Shown here piece after piece: positions 17,266-25,905 of a DNA stretch of 64,000 bases (the stretch's first letter is position 1; every line of letters begins with the position of its first letter). The notes beneath the pieces are model-generated. The model was not told where the DNA came from, searched no databases, and saw nothing but the letters and a program-made list of their open reading frames with translations. This stretch comes from JAGRMG01 sp047975215. GTDB lineage: Bacteria > Pseudomonadota > Alphaproteobacteria > Rhodobacterales > Rhodobacteraceae. The DNA lies in assembly GCA_047975215.1 (NCBI GenBank), contig JBKEDD010000062.1:31846-95845 (forward strand), read 5' to 3'. A program made the position numbers and the translations under genes.

Positions 17266-17916
17266 ATGACCAAATTGACAGTACTGGCCGCATTTCTTGC
17301 GGCCCTTTCGATCGCGCATCCGGTGCAGTCCGAAACCGGGCGCGACGGTTTTGCAGCCCGCAACGCGGGGACGCAGGCGCAAACCGTGGGAAAAGGGCTC
17401 AGAAGCCTGTTCAACGCGCTCAGGGCGGGTGAGGATTCACGCAGGAAACCCGAACCGGTCAGCTATTCGCAGGACTGGCTTGACCGCCAGCCGACGCCGC
17501 AGGGTGATGACAACTGGAAATGCCTGTCCGAGGCATTGTATTTCGAGGCCCGCGGCGAAACCGTGAAGGGCCAGTTCGCGGTCGCCGAGGTGATCATGAA
17601 CCGGGTGAAAAGCAGCCGCTTTCCGGACACGCCCTGCGCGGTGATCCGGCAGGGTACCGGCAAACGCTTCCAGTGCCAGTTCACCTATACCTGCGATGGC
17701 CAACGCGATGTGATCGCCGAACCGCTGGCCTATCGCCGGGTGTCCAAGGTCGCCCGCGCCATCATCGACGGCGCCGCGGAAGACCTCACCGACGGCGCGA
17801 CCTATTACCACAACACTTCGGTGCGGCCGCGCTGGGCCGAACGCTTTACCAAGACCGCGCGCATCGGCGTTCATCTGTTCTATCGCCCCGGCATCCGTAC
17901 CGCCAGCAACGACTGA
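17266..17916 (+). CDS. Cell wall hydrolase, SleB/CwlJ family (Hydrolase_2)
   Basis: 216 residues with a signal peptide (about 1-23). The SleB-type lytic transglycosylase domain occupies about 82-210. LSEALYFEARGE carries the expected catalytic glutamate, followed by VAEVIMNRVKSSRFPDTPC, the FQCQFTYTCDG region and the end motif ATYYHNTSVRPRWA. It probably cleaves peptidoglycan glycan strands in the periplasm. In non-sporulating alphaproteobacteria such proteins are wall-remodelling enzymes rather than germination lysins. It stands alone, convergent with the following DUF1244 gene. Confidence 0.88.
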   Translation: MTKLTVLAAFLAALSIAHPVQSETGRDGFAARNAGTQAQTVGKGLRSLFNALRAGEDSRRKPEPVSYSQDWLDRQPTPQGDDNWKCLSEALYFEARGETVKGQFAVAEVIMNRVKSSRFPDTPCAVIRQGTGKRFQCQFTYTCDGQRDVIAEPLAYRRVSKVARAIIDGAAEDLTDGATYYHNTSVRPRWAERFTKTARIGVHLFYRPGIRTASND

Positions 17917-17964
17917 GCGCGGGGCCGGCCCCGGCACGCGCGGGCAGGCGATCAGTCCCGGCGA

Positions 17965-18279
17965 TCAGTCCTTGCGGCCGACATTCTCGGCGAAGGCTTT
18001 CTCGAAGGCTGCCTGCTTTTCCGGGCTCGCCGGAGTCTGGTTCCGGGCGCGCCATTCGTCATAGGGCATACCGTAAAAGGCGGCTCGGCCCTCGTCCTTG
18101 GTCATCTCGATGCCCCGCGCGTTGGCGGCTTCCTGGTACCAGCGCGACAGGCAGTTGCGGCAGAACCCGGCCAGGTTCATCAGGTCGATGTTCTGAACAT
18201 CGGGACGGTCCTGCATCAGGTGCTGTTGCAGGCGGCGGAAGGCGGCGGCCTGAATTTCGGTTTCGGTCTGCTTGTCCAT
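17965..18279 (-). CDS. DUF1244 family protein
   Basis: 104 residues of the small cytoplasmic DUF1244 family. Recognisable segments are AAAFRRLQQHL, VQNIDLMNLAGFCRNCLSRWY with two cysteines, and the C-terminal YGMPYDEWRARNQ. The family is widespread in proteobacteria and has no established function. It is monocistronic and convergent with the wall hydrolase. Confidence 0.88.
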   Translation of the reverse strand: MDKQTETEIQAAAFRRLQQHLMQDRPDVQNIDLMNLAGFCRNCLSRWYQEAANARGIEMTKDEGRAAFYGMPYDEWRARNQTPASPEKQAAFEKAFAENVGRKD

Positions 18280-18637
18280 GCCTGCGGCTCCTTTTCGGGT
18301 GTTGTGGAGGATCTAGGGCGCAACCGGCGCCGTGTCACCCCCGGGCGCCAAAGGGGCGATGGTGCGGTAGGTTCGCAGATGCCGGGCCGATCGGCGGTAT
18401 CGCACAGCCGCCCGCACGGGGATGCACAGCGCCGACGAGCCGCCACGACATTCACGCCAAGCGCGGTAAACGGCGGCAGGCGGCCCACAAGGGATATTGA
18501 GCCAGGCGATCAGGTACTCTATACGCCTGCGGTCACAGAAGGAGATTGATGCACAGAGGTCTTGATTGAACCGCGTGAAGCGGTGTCACCCGGCACATGG
18601 TTGCCGACCCTTTTTGCATGATTTCTGTGGAGCTCTC
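18280..18637. other. Intergenic region without a recognisable gene
   Basis: This 358-bp stretch separates the divergent DUF1244 and GNAT genes and must contain both promoters. I see no convincing coding sequence, RNA gene or long repeat. The only structure noted is a small ACCGC/GCGGT inverted repeat shortly before the GNAT gene. Confidence 0.6.
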
Positions 18638-19090
18638 ATGAAGACCACAAAGCTCGTGATCCGCCCCTTTGATGCGGCAACGGATCTTGAAAGACTGTCC
18701 ACCATCTGGTTCGAGGCCTCGGTGCGGGCGCACCCATTCATTGGCGAAACCAGGCTGATCGAGCAGCGATGTCTGATCGAAGAAGAATACCTGCCGAAGG
18801 CAGAGACTTCAGTGGCTTGCCTTGACGGGGAGGCTGTCGGGTTCATCAGCCTTCTCGGCAGTTTCATTGGTGGGATCTTCATCGCGCCAGACCGGCAGGG
18901 GCTTGGCATCGGGCGCGAACTCATCGCCGATGCACTGGCCCGGAAGGGGGAGTTGTCACTGGAGGTCTACACCGAGAATGAACAGGCGGTTCGCTTCTAT
19001 GACAGGCTCGGGTTTCAAGAGGTTTCCCGCCGGGCCATAGACGACTTCGGCTATCCGTTCCCGAATGCGACACTAAGCCTTAAAGTCTGA
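18638..19090 (+). CDS. GNAT family N-acetyltransferase
   Basis: 150 residues of the Gcn5-related acetyltransferase fold. The acetyl-CoA loop is GIFIAPDRQGLGIGRELIADAL (about 85-106), and the C-terminal NEQAVRFYDRLGFQEV segment is motif B. The order and length resemble YjaB-like small acetyltransferases. I start at the ATG at 18638 because GGAG lies about 8 nt upstream; an upstream start is possible. The substrate is unknown. The neighbours give no functional clue. Confidence 0.85.
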   Translation: MKTTKLVIRPFDAATDLERLSTIWFEASVRAHPFIGETRLIEQRCLIEEEYLPKAETSVACLDGEAVGFISLLGSFIGGIFIAPDRQGLGIGRELIADALARKGELSLEVYTENEQAVRFYDRLGFQEVSRRAIDDFGYPFPNATLSLKV

Positions 19091-19098
19091 AATCAGGT

Positions 19099-19125
19099 CG
19101 GGCGGGGCTATCGTAGCCTTGCCCG
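19099..19125 (+). terminator. Hairpin after the GNAT gene
   Basis: CGGGC/GCCCG and GGCTA/TAGCC form a two-part 10-bp stem with a 2x2 internal loop and TCG apex, 8 nt after the stop. It lies between the convergent GNAT and plsY genes. No clear T-tract is present. Confidence 0.45.
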
Positions 19126-19196
19126 TCTGCATCCCGGTCATCCCGGCAATGCGCGGCACATGTCCGCATGTCTGCCATGCCAGGCCGAGTCCGCCG

Positions 19197-19805
19197 CTAT
19201 GACCTGGTTCCGATCCTGGGTTCGGTCCCGGCGCGCAGGCGGGCGATGTTGGTACGGTGGCGCCAGAACACCAGCAGCGTCAGAACCACCCCCAGAACCA
19301 GCGTCGTGCCGTATCCCAATAGCACTGCCCAGAGAGTCGACAGTGCCGCCGCCCCCAGTGCGCCCATCGAGGATGTGCGGCTCAGCGCCGCCGCCACCGC
19401 CCAGGTGGCGCAGATCGCCAGCCCCACTTGCCAGGCCAGAGCCAGCCATAGCCCGATGAAGGTCGCGACCCCCTTGCCGCCGCGAAAGCCCAGCCACAGC
19501 GGATAGCAATGGCCCAAAAATGCCGCCAGGGCTGCCAGTTGCACCGCGTCCGGGGCGGCGAAGGCACGCGCCAGCAATACCGCCGCCGCACCCTTTGCGC
19601 CGTCCAGCAGCAGCGTCAGCGCCGCGGCCCGCTTGTTGCCGGTACGCAGGACGTTGGTGGCGCCGATATTGCCCGACCCGATGGCGCGCAGATCGCCCAG
19701 GCCCATGATGCGCGCGATCAACAGGCCGAACGGGACCGAGCCAAGGCCATAGCCGATCGCGGCCCACAGGATCAGTTGCGCGGTAGTGCTATCCAGCGGC
19801 GGCAT
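19197..19805 (-). CDS. plsY: Glycerol-3-phosphate acyltransferase PlsY
   Basis: 202-residue inner-membrane enzyme that transfers acyl groups from acyl-phosphate to glycerol-3-phosphate, the first step of phospholipid synthesis. The three PlsY motifs are visible: GSGNIGATNV (about 43-52), HCYPLWLGFRGGKGVAT (about 98-114) and the C-terminal HRTNIARL. Several hydrophobic segments match its multispan topology. It begins 2 bp after the pyrC' stop, so it is the last gene of the pyrB operon. Confidence 0.95.
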   Translation of the reverse strand: MPPLDSTTAQLILWAAIGYGLGSVPFGLLIARIMGLGDLRAIGSGNIGATNVLRTGNKRAAALTLLLDGAKGAAAVLLARAFAAPDAVQLAALAAFLGHCYPLWLGFRGGKGVATFIGLWLALAWQVGLAICATWAVAAALSRTSSMGALGAAALSTLWAVLLGYGTTLVLGVVLTLLVFWRHRTNIARLRAGTEPRIGTRS

Positions 19806-19807
19806 TG

Positions 19808-21082
19808 CTATCTCCGATAGACCGGGGCTCCGGCCACATAGGTTGCAAGAACCCTACCCTGCATCCGCGCCCCGTCAAACGGTGTGTTGCGCGATTTCGA
19901 GAGCAGCGCGGTGCGGTCCATCACGAAGGGCATATCGGGATCGAACAGCACCAGGTCGGCGGGTGCCCCCGCCGCCAGCCGCCCGCAGCCCAGCCCCAGC
20001 CGTCGCGCCGGGTTCAGCGAAAGGGCCCGGAACAGGCCGGGCAGGTCCAGATGGCCGGCATGGACCAGACGCAAGGCCGCAGGCAGCAGCGTTTCCAGCG
20101 CCACGGCGCCGCTCGCGGCTTCCTCGAAGGGCAGCCGCTTGCTTTCCTCGTCCTGCGGCGTGTGCATCGAACTGATAATGTCGATCAGCCCCGAGCCCAG
20201 CGCCTCGACCACGGCCAGGCGGTCGTTTTCGGCGCGCAGCGGCGGCTTGACCTTGAAGAAGGTGCGGTAGTCGGCAACATCCATCTCGTTCAGCGTCAGG
20301 TGATGGATCGAGACCCCGGCGGTGATGTCCAGCCCGTTGGCCTTGGCGCGTTCCAGCGCGGGCAGGGCGCGGGCGGTGGTGATCTGGTCGGCGTGATAAC
20401 GCGCGCCGGTCATCTCGATCATGGCGATATCGCGGTCCAGCCCCATGCGCTCGGCCATCGGCGACACGGTGGGCAGGCCGCGCAGCGAGGCGAACTTGCC
20501 GCTGGTCGCCGCCGCCCCGGCGCTCAGCCCCGGATCCTGGGGATGCGCGATCACCAGCGCGTCGCAGGAGCGCGCATAGGTCAGGGCACGAGAAAAAACG
20601 CGGGTGTCGGTCACGACATGGTCGCAATCGGTGAAGGCGACCGCGCCGGCATCCATCAGAAAGCCGATCTCGGTCATTTCCCGGCCCTCGCGGCCCTTGG
20701 TCAGCGCCGCCATCGGCAACACGTTGACAGGTGTATCGGCCTGCGCCCGCCGGGTGACGAATTCCAGCGTTTCGGGGCTGTCGATGGCCGGTGTGGTATC
20801 GGGGCGGGTAACGATGGTGGTCACGCCCCCGGCGGCGGCGGCAAGTCCGGCGGACTTGTAGCTTTCCTTGTGCCGTTCGCCCGGTTCGCAGACCTTGACG
20901 CCGATATCGACGATGCCCGGCGCCAGGCAGGCGCCGCGGCAATCCACGACCTGTGCGCCGCCCGGCACCGGGATGTCGCGGCCCAGGGCCGCGATGCGGC
21001 CGTTTTCGATGGCCAGACTCCCGGGATGGTCGGTTCCGGCCTCGGGGTCGACAAGGCGGGCATTGGTGAAAAGCAGGCTCAT
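19808..21082 (-). CDS. pyrC': Dihydroorotase-like protein lacking catalytic residues (PyrC')
   Basis: 424 residues of the class I dihydroorotase/amidohydrolase fold. The metal site is degraded: the usual DxHVHxREPG reads DIGVKVCEPG (59-68), so both histidines and the Arg are lost. HCED-like and DHAPH-like motifs read AHPQD and SMHTPQ. One SIHHL histidine pair remains. In Pseudomonas an inactive PyrC' is a structural partner needed to assemble aspartate transcarbamoylase, and here pyrB lies upstream in the same operon. I infer that this is such a partner; an active dihydroorotase must be encoded elsewhere. Confidence 0.82.
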   Translation of the reverse strand: MSLLFTNARLVDPEAGTDHPGSLAIENGRIAALGRDIPVPGGAQVVDCRGACLAPGIVDIGVKVCEPGERHKESYKSAGLAAAAGGVTTIVTRPDTTPAIDSPETLEFVTRRAQADTPVNVLPMAALTKGREGREMTEIGFLMDAGAVAFTDCDHVVTDTRVFSRALTYARSCDALVIAHPQDPGLSAGAAATSGKFASLRGLPTVSPMAERMGLDRDIAMIEMTGARYHADQITTARALPALERAKANGLDITAGVSIHHLTLNEMDVADYRTFFKVKPPLRAENDRLAVVEALGSGLIDIISSMHTPQDEESKRLPFEEAASGAVALETLLPAALRLVHAGHLDLPGLFRALSLNPARRLGLGCGRLAAGAPADLVLFDPDMPFVMDRTALLSKSRNTPFDGARMQGRVLATYVAGAPVYRR

Positions 21083-21131
21083 GCGTATCGGGTTCCCTGG
21101 CTGTGACTGCGGGTTCTGGCGTCGGGTACCG

Positions 21132-21530
21132 TCATGCCTGCCCCCTGGCGGTGGCCGAGCGGATCGCCGCGACCGTCGCCGCCGGGTCGGATTGGTACTT
21201 GATCAGATGCTTGTCGCCGCCGCGGGTGATGATCTGCACGAAGCTGCCGAAAGATCGGATCGTTTCGACCTGCCCAAGCCGGATCTCGCGGCCGCCGGGG
21301 CCGATCAGCCGGTCGCTCTCGACGTGCCAGATCGCGGCCAGTTCCTCGGATGCCAGGTACCAGCCGCGCACCGCGATTCCGGCGAGTCCGGCGATCGCGC
21401 CGGTCCAGACATGCGGATTGCCGATCAGCCACAGCACCGCCATTGCCGCGCCCATCGCAAGCGCCGCCAGCCATGCCTGGGCGCGCAGATAGGCCGCCCG
21501 GTCGGCAGGGAACCGCAGCGCCGCCGTCAC
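21132..21530 (-). CDS. Small membrane protein of the pyrB operon, unknown function
   Basis: 132 residues. Two hydrophobic segments near the N-terminus (about 18-36 and 40-57) are followed by a soluble domain of about 70 residues with a beta-rich pattern (IWHVESDRLIG, REIRLGQVETIRSFGSFVQIIT, KHLIKYQSDP), suggestive of a PH-like fold. It overlaps the previous gene by 4 nt (ATGA) and ends 49 nt before pyrC'. I do not recognise a named family. Tight coupling suggests cotranslation with the pyrimidine genes. Confidence 0.7.
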   Translation of the reverse strand: MTAALRFPADRAAYLRAQAWLAALAMGAAMAVLWLIGNPHVWTGAIAGLAGIAVRGWYLASEELAAIWHVESDRLIGPGGREIRLGQVETIRSFGSFVQIITRGGDKHLIKYQSDPAATVAAIRSATARGQA

Positions 21531-22078
21531 TGCGCCACCGCCAGCACGATCACGGCCACGATCAGCATGACCACGGCAAATACCGCGGCCCCGGTATTGC
21601 GGGCGCTTGCGCGGGCCTCGCGGGGCGATTTTCGCGTGCCCGCGCCGCCCGGGCGTGCGCTTGCGGTCTCGATCCGGCCCTGTGCCGTCCAGTCGGTGCC
21701 GGGTTCGGCATAGACGCCGATCAGGTTCACCCCGGCGGCGGGCGCTATCCGTTCGGCCCTGCCGCCGAAGGCGCGGCTGCGCACCACCATGACCCAGCCC
21801 CCGATGGCCCGCAGCCGGGCGCGGTCGGGCGCGACCCGGTCGGGTGCGATGCCCGCGCCCTCGGTCAGGTACCCGTCGAGCCCCAGATCCTCGAGGTCGG
21901 ACACCGCGAAGATATCCACCTGTCCAGGGTCGAGCGCCTCAAGCCCGAGCGCCTGGGCCGCGGCGCCCGGTTCACGCAGAAAGCGTGCCCGCTTGGGCGC
22001 CATGTCAAGCGCGAACAGCCGCACGATGCCCGTCTCGCCGGGGCGGATGGCCAGCGGATCGGCCGGTGGCATCGTCAT
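21527..22078 (-). CDS. Tail-anchored protein of the pyrB operon, unknown function
   Basis: 183 residues. The first about 130 are soluble and start IRPGETGIVRLFALDM; they contain AIGGWVMVVRSRAFGG and LIGVYAEPG segments. A basic Ala/Arg-rich linker follows, then one hydrophobic segment at the very C-terminus (about 163-181), so it looks tail-anchored. It overlaps pyrB (ATGA) and the next gene (ATGA). I know of no function. Confidence 0.7.
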   Translation of the reverse strand: MTMPPADPLAIRPGETGIVRLFALDMAPKRARFLREPGAAAQALGLEALDPGQVDIFAVSDLEDLGLDGYLTEGAGIAPDRVAPDRARLRAIGGWVMVVRSRAFGGRAERIAPAAGVNLIGVYAEPGTDWTAQGRIETASARPGGAGTRKSPREARASARNTGAAVFAVVMLIVAVIVLAVAQ

Positions 22079-23025
22079 GCCGGCACCCGGCGCAGATTGC
22101 GCGCCAGCAATTCCATCGCCGCCATGCGCACGGCCACGCCCATTTCGACCTGCTCCTGGATCACGCTGCGGTTGATGTCGTCGGCCAGCGTGCCGTCGAT
22201 TTCGACGCCGCGGTTCATCGGCCCCGGGTGCATGACGATGGCATCGGGTTTGGCGAGCGCCAGCTTCCGGGCATCCAGCCCGTAGCGGTGGTAGTATTCG
22301 CGCTCGGACGGGATAAAGCCGCCATCCATGCGTTCCCGTTGCAGACGCAGCATCATCACAACGTCGACATCGGCCAGCCCCTCTTCCATGTCGTCGAACA
22401 CTTCGACGCCGAATTCCGCGATGCCCGCCGGCATCAGGGTGGGCGGGCCGATCAGACGGATCCGGTTTTCCATCTTGCCCAGCAGCAGGATGTTCGATCG
22501 CGCCACGCGGCTATGGGCGATATCGCCGCAGATCGCCACGTTCAGCCGGTGCAGCCGGCCCCTGGCGCGCCGGATCGTCAGCGCATCCAGAAGCGCCTGG
22601 GTCGGGTGCTCGTGGCGCCCGTCGCCGGCGTTCAGCACCGCACAGTTGACCTTCTGCGCCAGCAGGTCGACGGCACCCGAATGGGGATGGCGCACCACCA
22701 GCAGATCCGGGTGCATGGCGTTCAGCGTCAGCGCGGTGTCGATCAGCGTTTCGCCCTTCTTGATGCTGGATGCCTGCATCGCCATGTTCATAACGTCCGC
22801 GCCCAGCCGCTTGCCCGCGATTTCGAAACTGGCCTGGGTGCGGGTCGAGTTCTCGAAGAACATGTTGATCTGGGTAAGGCCCGCCAGCACGTCGGAATGT
22901 TTGGAGGCCTGCCGGTTCAGATCGACATAGCTATCGGCCAGATCGAGGATGGTCGCGATGTCGCGCGGGCCAAGCTGTTCGATCCCCAGAAGGTGCCGGT
23001 GGTCAAAGGGCTGTTGCTGGGGCAT
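22075..23025 (-). CDS. pyrB: Aspartate carbamoyltransferase catalytic subunit
   Basis: 316 residues. PyrB condenses carbamoyl phosphate with aspartate in pyrimidine synthesis. The carbamoyl-phosphate site is FFENSTRTQASFE (STRT at 60-63), the middle HPTQALLDALT motif is present, and the aspartate-site segment is MHPGPMNRGVEID near the C-terminus. It is the first gene of a five-gene overlapping operon (pyrB, two unknown genes, pyrC', plsY). The promoter should lie in the 180-bp divergent gap before the glycosylase gene. Confidence 0.97.
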   Translation of the reverse strand: MPQQQPFDHRHLLGIEQLGPRDIATILDLADSYVDLNRQASKHSDVLAGLTQINMFFENSTRTQASFEIAGKRLGADVMNMAMQASSIKKGETLIDTALTLNAMHPDLLVVRHPHSGAVDLLAQKVNCAVLNAGDGRHEHPTQALLDALTIRRARGRLHRLNVAICGDIAHSRVARSNILLLGKMENRIRLIGPPTLMPAGIAEFGVEVFDDMEEGLADVDVVMMLRLQRERMDGGFIPSEREYYHRYGLDARKLALAKPDAIVMHPGPMNRGVEIDGTLADDINRSVIQEQVEMGVAVRMAAMELLARNLRRVPA

Positions 23026-23205
23026 CGGGCCGTCTTTCTGAAATCAAATCCGCGCGCCCTGCTTATAGAAAGCCCCCGGGGCAGGGGCAACATCACAGCA
23101 GCGGCACCCTTGCCCGGGACCGGCCGGGCAGGGTGACGCGTCACCATGGCGATGGCTGGTGCGGGATCGGCTTTCGCTTTGCGCCCGGGCGGGTAGAGTG
23201 GGCGC

Positions 23206-24027
23206 ATGGAATCGGGGCTAGATCATCAGACCGTGCGCGTGCTGCTGGAATGGCAGTTGGAGATGGGCGTGAGCGAGGCCATCGGTGACGTTCCGGTCAA
23301 CCGCTATGGCTTGCCCGCGAAGGCGCCGGGCACCGCCGCGAAAGCGGGCGCGGCGCGCGAAAAGGCCGATCCGGTGGCGCGCCGGGTTGCCGGGCCGCCG
23401 GCTCCGGCAGGTGGGGCAGGCGGTGATCGGTCAACCGATGCGGTGGCGGCCGCCCGCTCGGCGGCGCAGGCCGCAGGGACGCTGGACGCCCTGCACGCGG
23501 CGCTGGCAGGGTTCGAAATGTGCGACCTAAGGAAGGGCGCGCGCAATCTGGTCTTTGCCGATGGCGTGCCCGGTTCGCGCGTGATGATCGTCGGCGAGGC
23601 GCCGGGCCGCGACGAGGACAGGGCGGGGCGGCCTTTCGTCGGCCGCGCCGGGCAGTTGCTCGACCGGATGCTGAAGGCGATCGGGCTGAGCCGCGAGCAA
23701 AACGTCTATATCACCAACGTCCTGCCGTGGCGGCCGCCGCAGAACCGCGAGCCGAAGCCCGACGAGATCGCGATGATGAAGCCGTTTCTGGAACGCCATG
23801 TCGCATTGGCGGCCCCTGACATTCTGGTGTTGATGGGCAATGTGTCATGCGACACGGTGCTGGGCAGGCGCGGCATCACCCGGATGCGCGGCACATGGGA
23901 ACGCGCGATGGACCGCCCGGTTCTGCCGATGCTGCATCCTGCATATTTGCTGCGCCAGCCGCAGGCCAAGCGCGAGGCCTGGGCCGATCTGCTGGAACTG
24001 AACGCGCGGCTGAAGGGGGACGTATGA
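23206..24027 (+). CDS. Uracil-DNA glycosylase-like protein, family 4/5 fold, without the Fe-S cysteines
   Basis: 273 residues. An Ala/Pro-rich linker (about 38-85) follows a short N-terminal region. The glycosylase domain has motif A VGEAPGRDEDRAGRPFVGRA (about 127-146), YITNVLPWRPPQNREPKPDE and the C-terminal HPAYLLRQP motif. Family 4 enzymes carry four cysteines for a 4Fe-4S cluster; here only two cysteines (in EMCDLR and NVSCDT) are seen, and the CxxC and KCRPP positions are not cysteines. Alphaproteobacterial proteins of this type, such as the Bradyrhizobium BdiUng, lack the cluster. It overlaps the next gene by 4 nt. Confidence 0.8.
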   Translation: MESGLDHQTVRVLLEWQLEMGVSEAIGDVPVNRYGLPAKAPGTAAKAGAAREKADPVARRVAGPPAPAGGAGGDRSTDAVAAARSAAQAAGTLDALHAALAGFEMCDLRKGARNLVFADGVPGSRVMIVGEAPGRDEDRAGRPFVGRAGQLLDRMLKAIGLSREQNVYITNVLPWRPPQNREPKPDEIAMMKPFLERHVALAAPDILVLMGNVSCDTVLGRRGITRMRGTWERAMDRPVLPMLHPAYLLRQPQAKREAWADLLELNARLKGDV

Positions 24028-24623
24028 GAATCCTGGCCTTTTCCGATCTGCACCTGGCGCGCGCCCGCGCCGCCGATCTGGTGGCCGCCAGCGCCGATGC
24101 CGATCTGGTAATCGCCGCCGGCGATTTCTGCGGCAAGCGCGAGGGGCTGGAGCAGGCCATGGCGATGCTGGCGGGGCTGGCCGCCCCGGTGGTGGCGGTT
24201 CCGGGCAATGGTGAAAGCCTTGAGGAACTGACCGGGGCCGCGCCGGCGGACTGGACCGTCCTGCACGGCGAGGGCGCCAGTATCGGCGGCCTCAGACTGT
24301 TCGGCTTGGGCTACGGCGTTCCGGTGACGCCGTTCGGAGAATGGTCGTGCGACCTGACCGAGGACGCGGCGGCGGCGTTGCTGGCGCGGTGCGAAGCCGC
24401 CGATGTCCTGATCACCCATTCCCCGCCCAAGGGCATCGGCGACGAGAACTCCGGCGGCCTGTCGCTCGGCTCGGTCTCGGTGCGCGCCGCCATCGAGAGG
24501 GTGCAGCCGCAACTGGCGGTCTGCGGCCATATCCATGAAAGCTGGGGCAGGCGCGGCAGGATCGGGCGAACGCAGGTCGTCAATCTCGGCCCTACGGTCA
24601 ACTGGTTCGAGGTGTCGGCGTGA
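24024..24623 (+). CDS. Calcineurin-like metallophosphoesterase
   Basis: 199 residues of the calcineurin-like phosphoesterase fold. Metal-site motifs are FSDLHLA (about 6-12), IAAGDFC, VPGNGES (GNGE replaces the canonical GNHE), ITHSPP and CGHIHESWG near the C-terminus. The gene starts at an ATG that overlaps the glycosylase stop (ATGA) and itself overlaps the LysE gene, so it is translated in a coupled operon. The substrate is unknown. Confidence 0.85.
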   Translation: MRILAFSDLHLARARAADLVAASADADLVIAAGDFCGKREGLEQAMAMLAGLAAPVVAVPGNGESLEELTGAAPADWTVLHGEGASIGGLRLFGLGYGVPVTPFGEWSCDLTEDAAAALLARCEAADVLITHSPPKGIGDENSGGLSLGSVSVRAAIERVQPQLAVCGHIHESWGRRGRIGRTQVVNLGPTVNWFEVSA

Positions 24624-25240
24624 TCGACCCTTTTGTGCTGCTGGCCTATGTACCCGCCGCGCTGGCGCTGAACCTGACGCCGGGGGCGGACATGATGTTC
24701 TGCCTTGGCCAGGGGCTGCGCGCGGGGCCGCGCGCAGCGGTGGCGGCAAGCGCGGGCATCGCGGTCGGCGGGATGGTGCATGTGCTTCTGGCCGGGCTGG
24801 GGCTGGGTGCGGCCGTGGCGGCGCTGCCCTGGCTGTTCGACGCGATCCGCTGGGTTGGCGTGGCCTACCTGCTGTGGCTGGCCTGGCGTGCTGTCCGTCA
24901 GCGGGCCGCGCCGCCCCGGGCGGGTCCGGGCGCGGGGGCGGGCCGGGCCTTTGGTACCGGCCTTGCCGTCAACCTGACCAACCCCAAGGTCATCCTGTTC
25001 GTGCTGGCCTTCATCCCGCAATTCGTGGACCCCGACGGGCCGATCCTTGTGCAGTTCCTGATCTTCGGATCGGTGCTGGCGCTGGGCGGATTCCTCATCA
25101 ACGCCGCCGTGGGCCTGTTTGCGGGCGGCGCCGGGAGGCGGCTGACCGGATCGCCCGCGGCGCGGGCCTGGACCGGCCGCATCAGCGGCACCATCTTCGC
25201 ATTGCTGGCCCTTCGGCTGGCTCTCATGGAAAGGGCGTGA
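24620..25240 (+). CDS. LysE/RhtB family amino-acid exporter
   Basis: 206 residues with about six hydrophobic segments. The N-terminal NLTPGADMMFCLGQGLRAG stretch is the RhtB/LysE signature, and GTGLAVNLTNPKVILFVLAF is the second conserved block. It probably exports an amino acid or derivative across the inner membrane. The start is a GTG overlapping the preceding stop. The substrate is not visible. Confidence 0.88.
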   Translation: MIDPFVLLAYVPAALALNLTPGADMMFCLGQGLRAGPRAAVAASAGIAVGGMVHVLLAGLGLGAAVAALPWLFDAIRWVGVAYLLWLAWRAVRQRAAPPRAGPGAGAGRAFGTGLAVNLTNPKVILFVLAFIPQFVDPDGPILVQFLIFGSVLALGGFLINAAVGLFAGGAGRRLTGSPAARAWTGRISGTIFALLALRLALMERA

Positions 25241-25243
25241 GAC

Positions 25244-25786
25244 ATGGCGCGCATCGACGAAAGCAAGGAATTCATTCCGGTCCGTATCGCGGTGCTGACC
25301 GTCTCTGACACCCGGACGCCCGAACAGGATCGCTCGGGCCAGGTGCTGGTGGACCGGCTGACGGCGGCGGGCCACGTTCTGGCCGACCGCCGGATCCTGC
25401 GCGACGAGCGCGACGAGATCGCCCGGCAGTTGCGGACCTGGATCGCCGATACGGGCGTCGACGTGGTGATCTCGACGGGCGGCACCGGGCTGACGGGCCG
25501 CGATGTCACGGTCGAGGCGCACCGGGACGTATACGAAAAGGAGATCGAGGCGTTCGGCACCGTCTTCACCATCGTATCGATGCAGAAGATCGGCACCTCG
25601 GCGGTGCAAAGCCGTGCCACCGGCGGCGTTGCCGGGGGCACCTATCTGTTCGCGCTGCCCGGCAGCCCCGGTGCCTGCAAGGACGCCTGGGACGAGATAC
25701 TCGAACCGCAGTTCGACTATCGCCACCAGCCCTGCAACTTCGTCGAGATCATGCCGCGTTTGGACGAACATCTGCGACGGAAATAG
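25244..25786 (+). CDS. moaB: Molybdenum cofactor biosynthesis protein B
   Basis: 180 residues of the MoaB/MogA family, which act on molybdopterin, probably by adenylylation or metal insertion. The signature STGGTGLTGRDVT (about 80-92) and the nucleotide-binding FALPGSPGACKDAWDE are present. It follows the LysE gene by 3 bp and is the last gene of the operon. MoaB rather than MogA is preferred from the length and N-terminal IAVLTVSDTRTPEQD. Confidence 0.93.
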   Translation: MARIDESKEFIPVRIAVLTVSDTRTPEQDRSGQVLVDRLTAAGHVLADRRILRDERDEIARQLRTWIADTGVDVVISTGGTGLTGRDVTVEAHRDVYEKEIEAFGTVFTIVSMQKIGTSAVQSRATGGVAGGTYLFALPGSPGACKDAWDEILEPQFDYRHQPCNFVEIMPRLDEHLRRK

Positions 25787-25905
25787 CCGGCAGTTGCGTA
25801 TAACCCCTCAAACAGACCTGTAACTTGCTTGTGGCTTGGCATTTTCTGCCGCTCGGTTAATTTTATGACAGGGGCCGAATTCCGTGCTCTGTGGGTGAAT
25901 AGCGC

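Noticed and set aside
18216..18549. Small open frames in the DUF1244-GNAT gap on both strands
   Set aside because: Arg/Pro-rich composition, no ribosome site and no recognisable motif; the region is better read as promoters.
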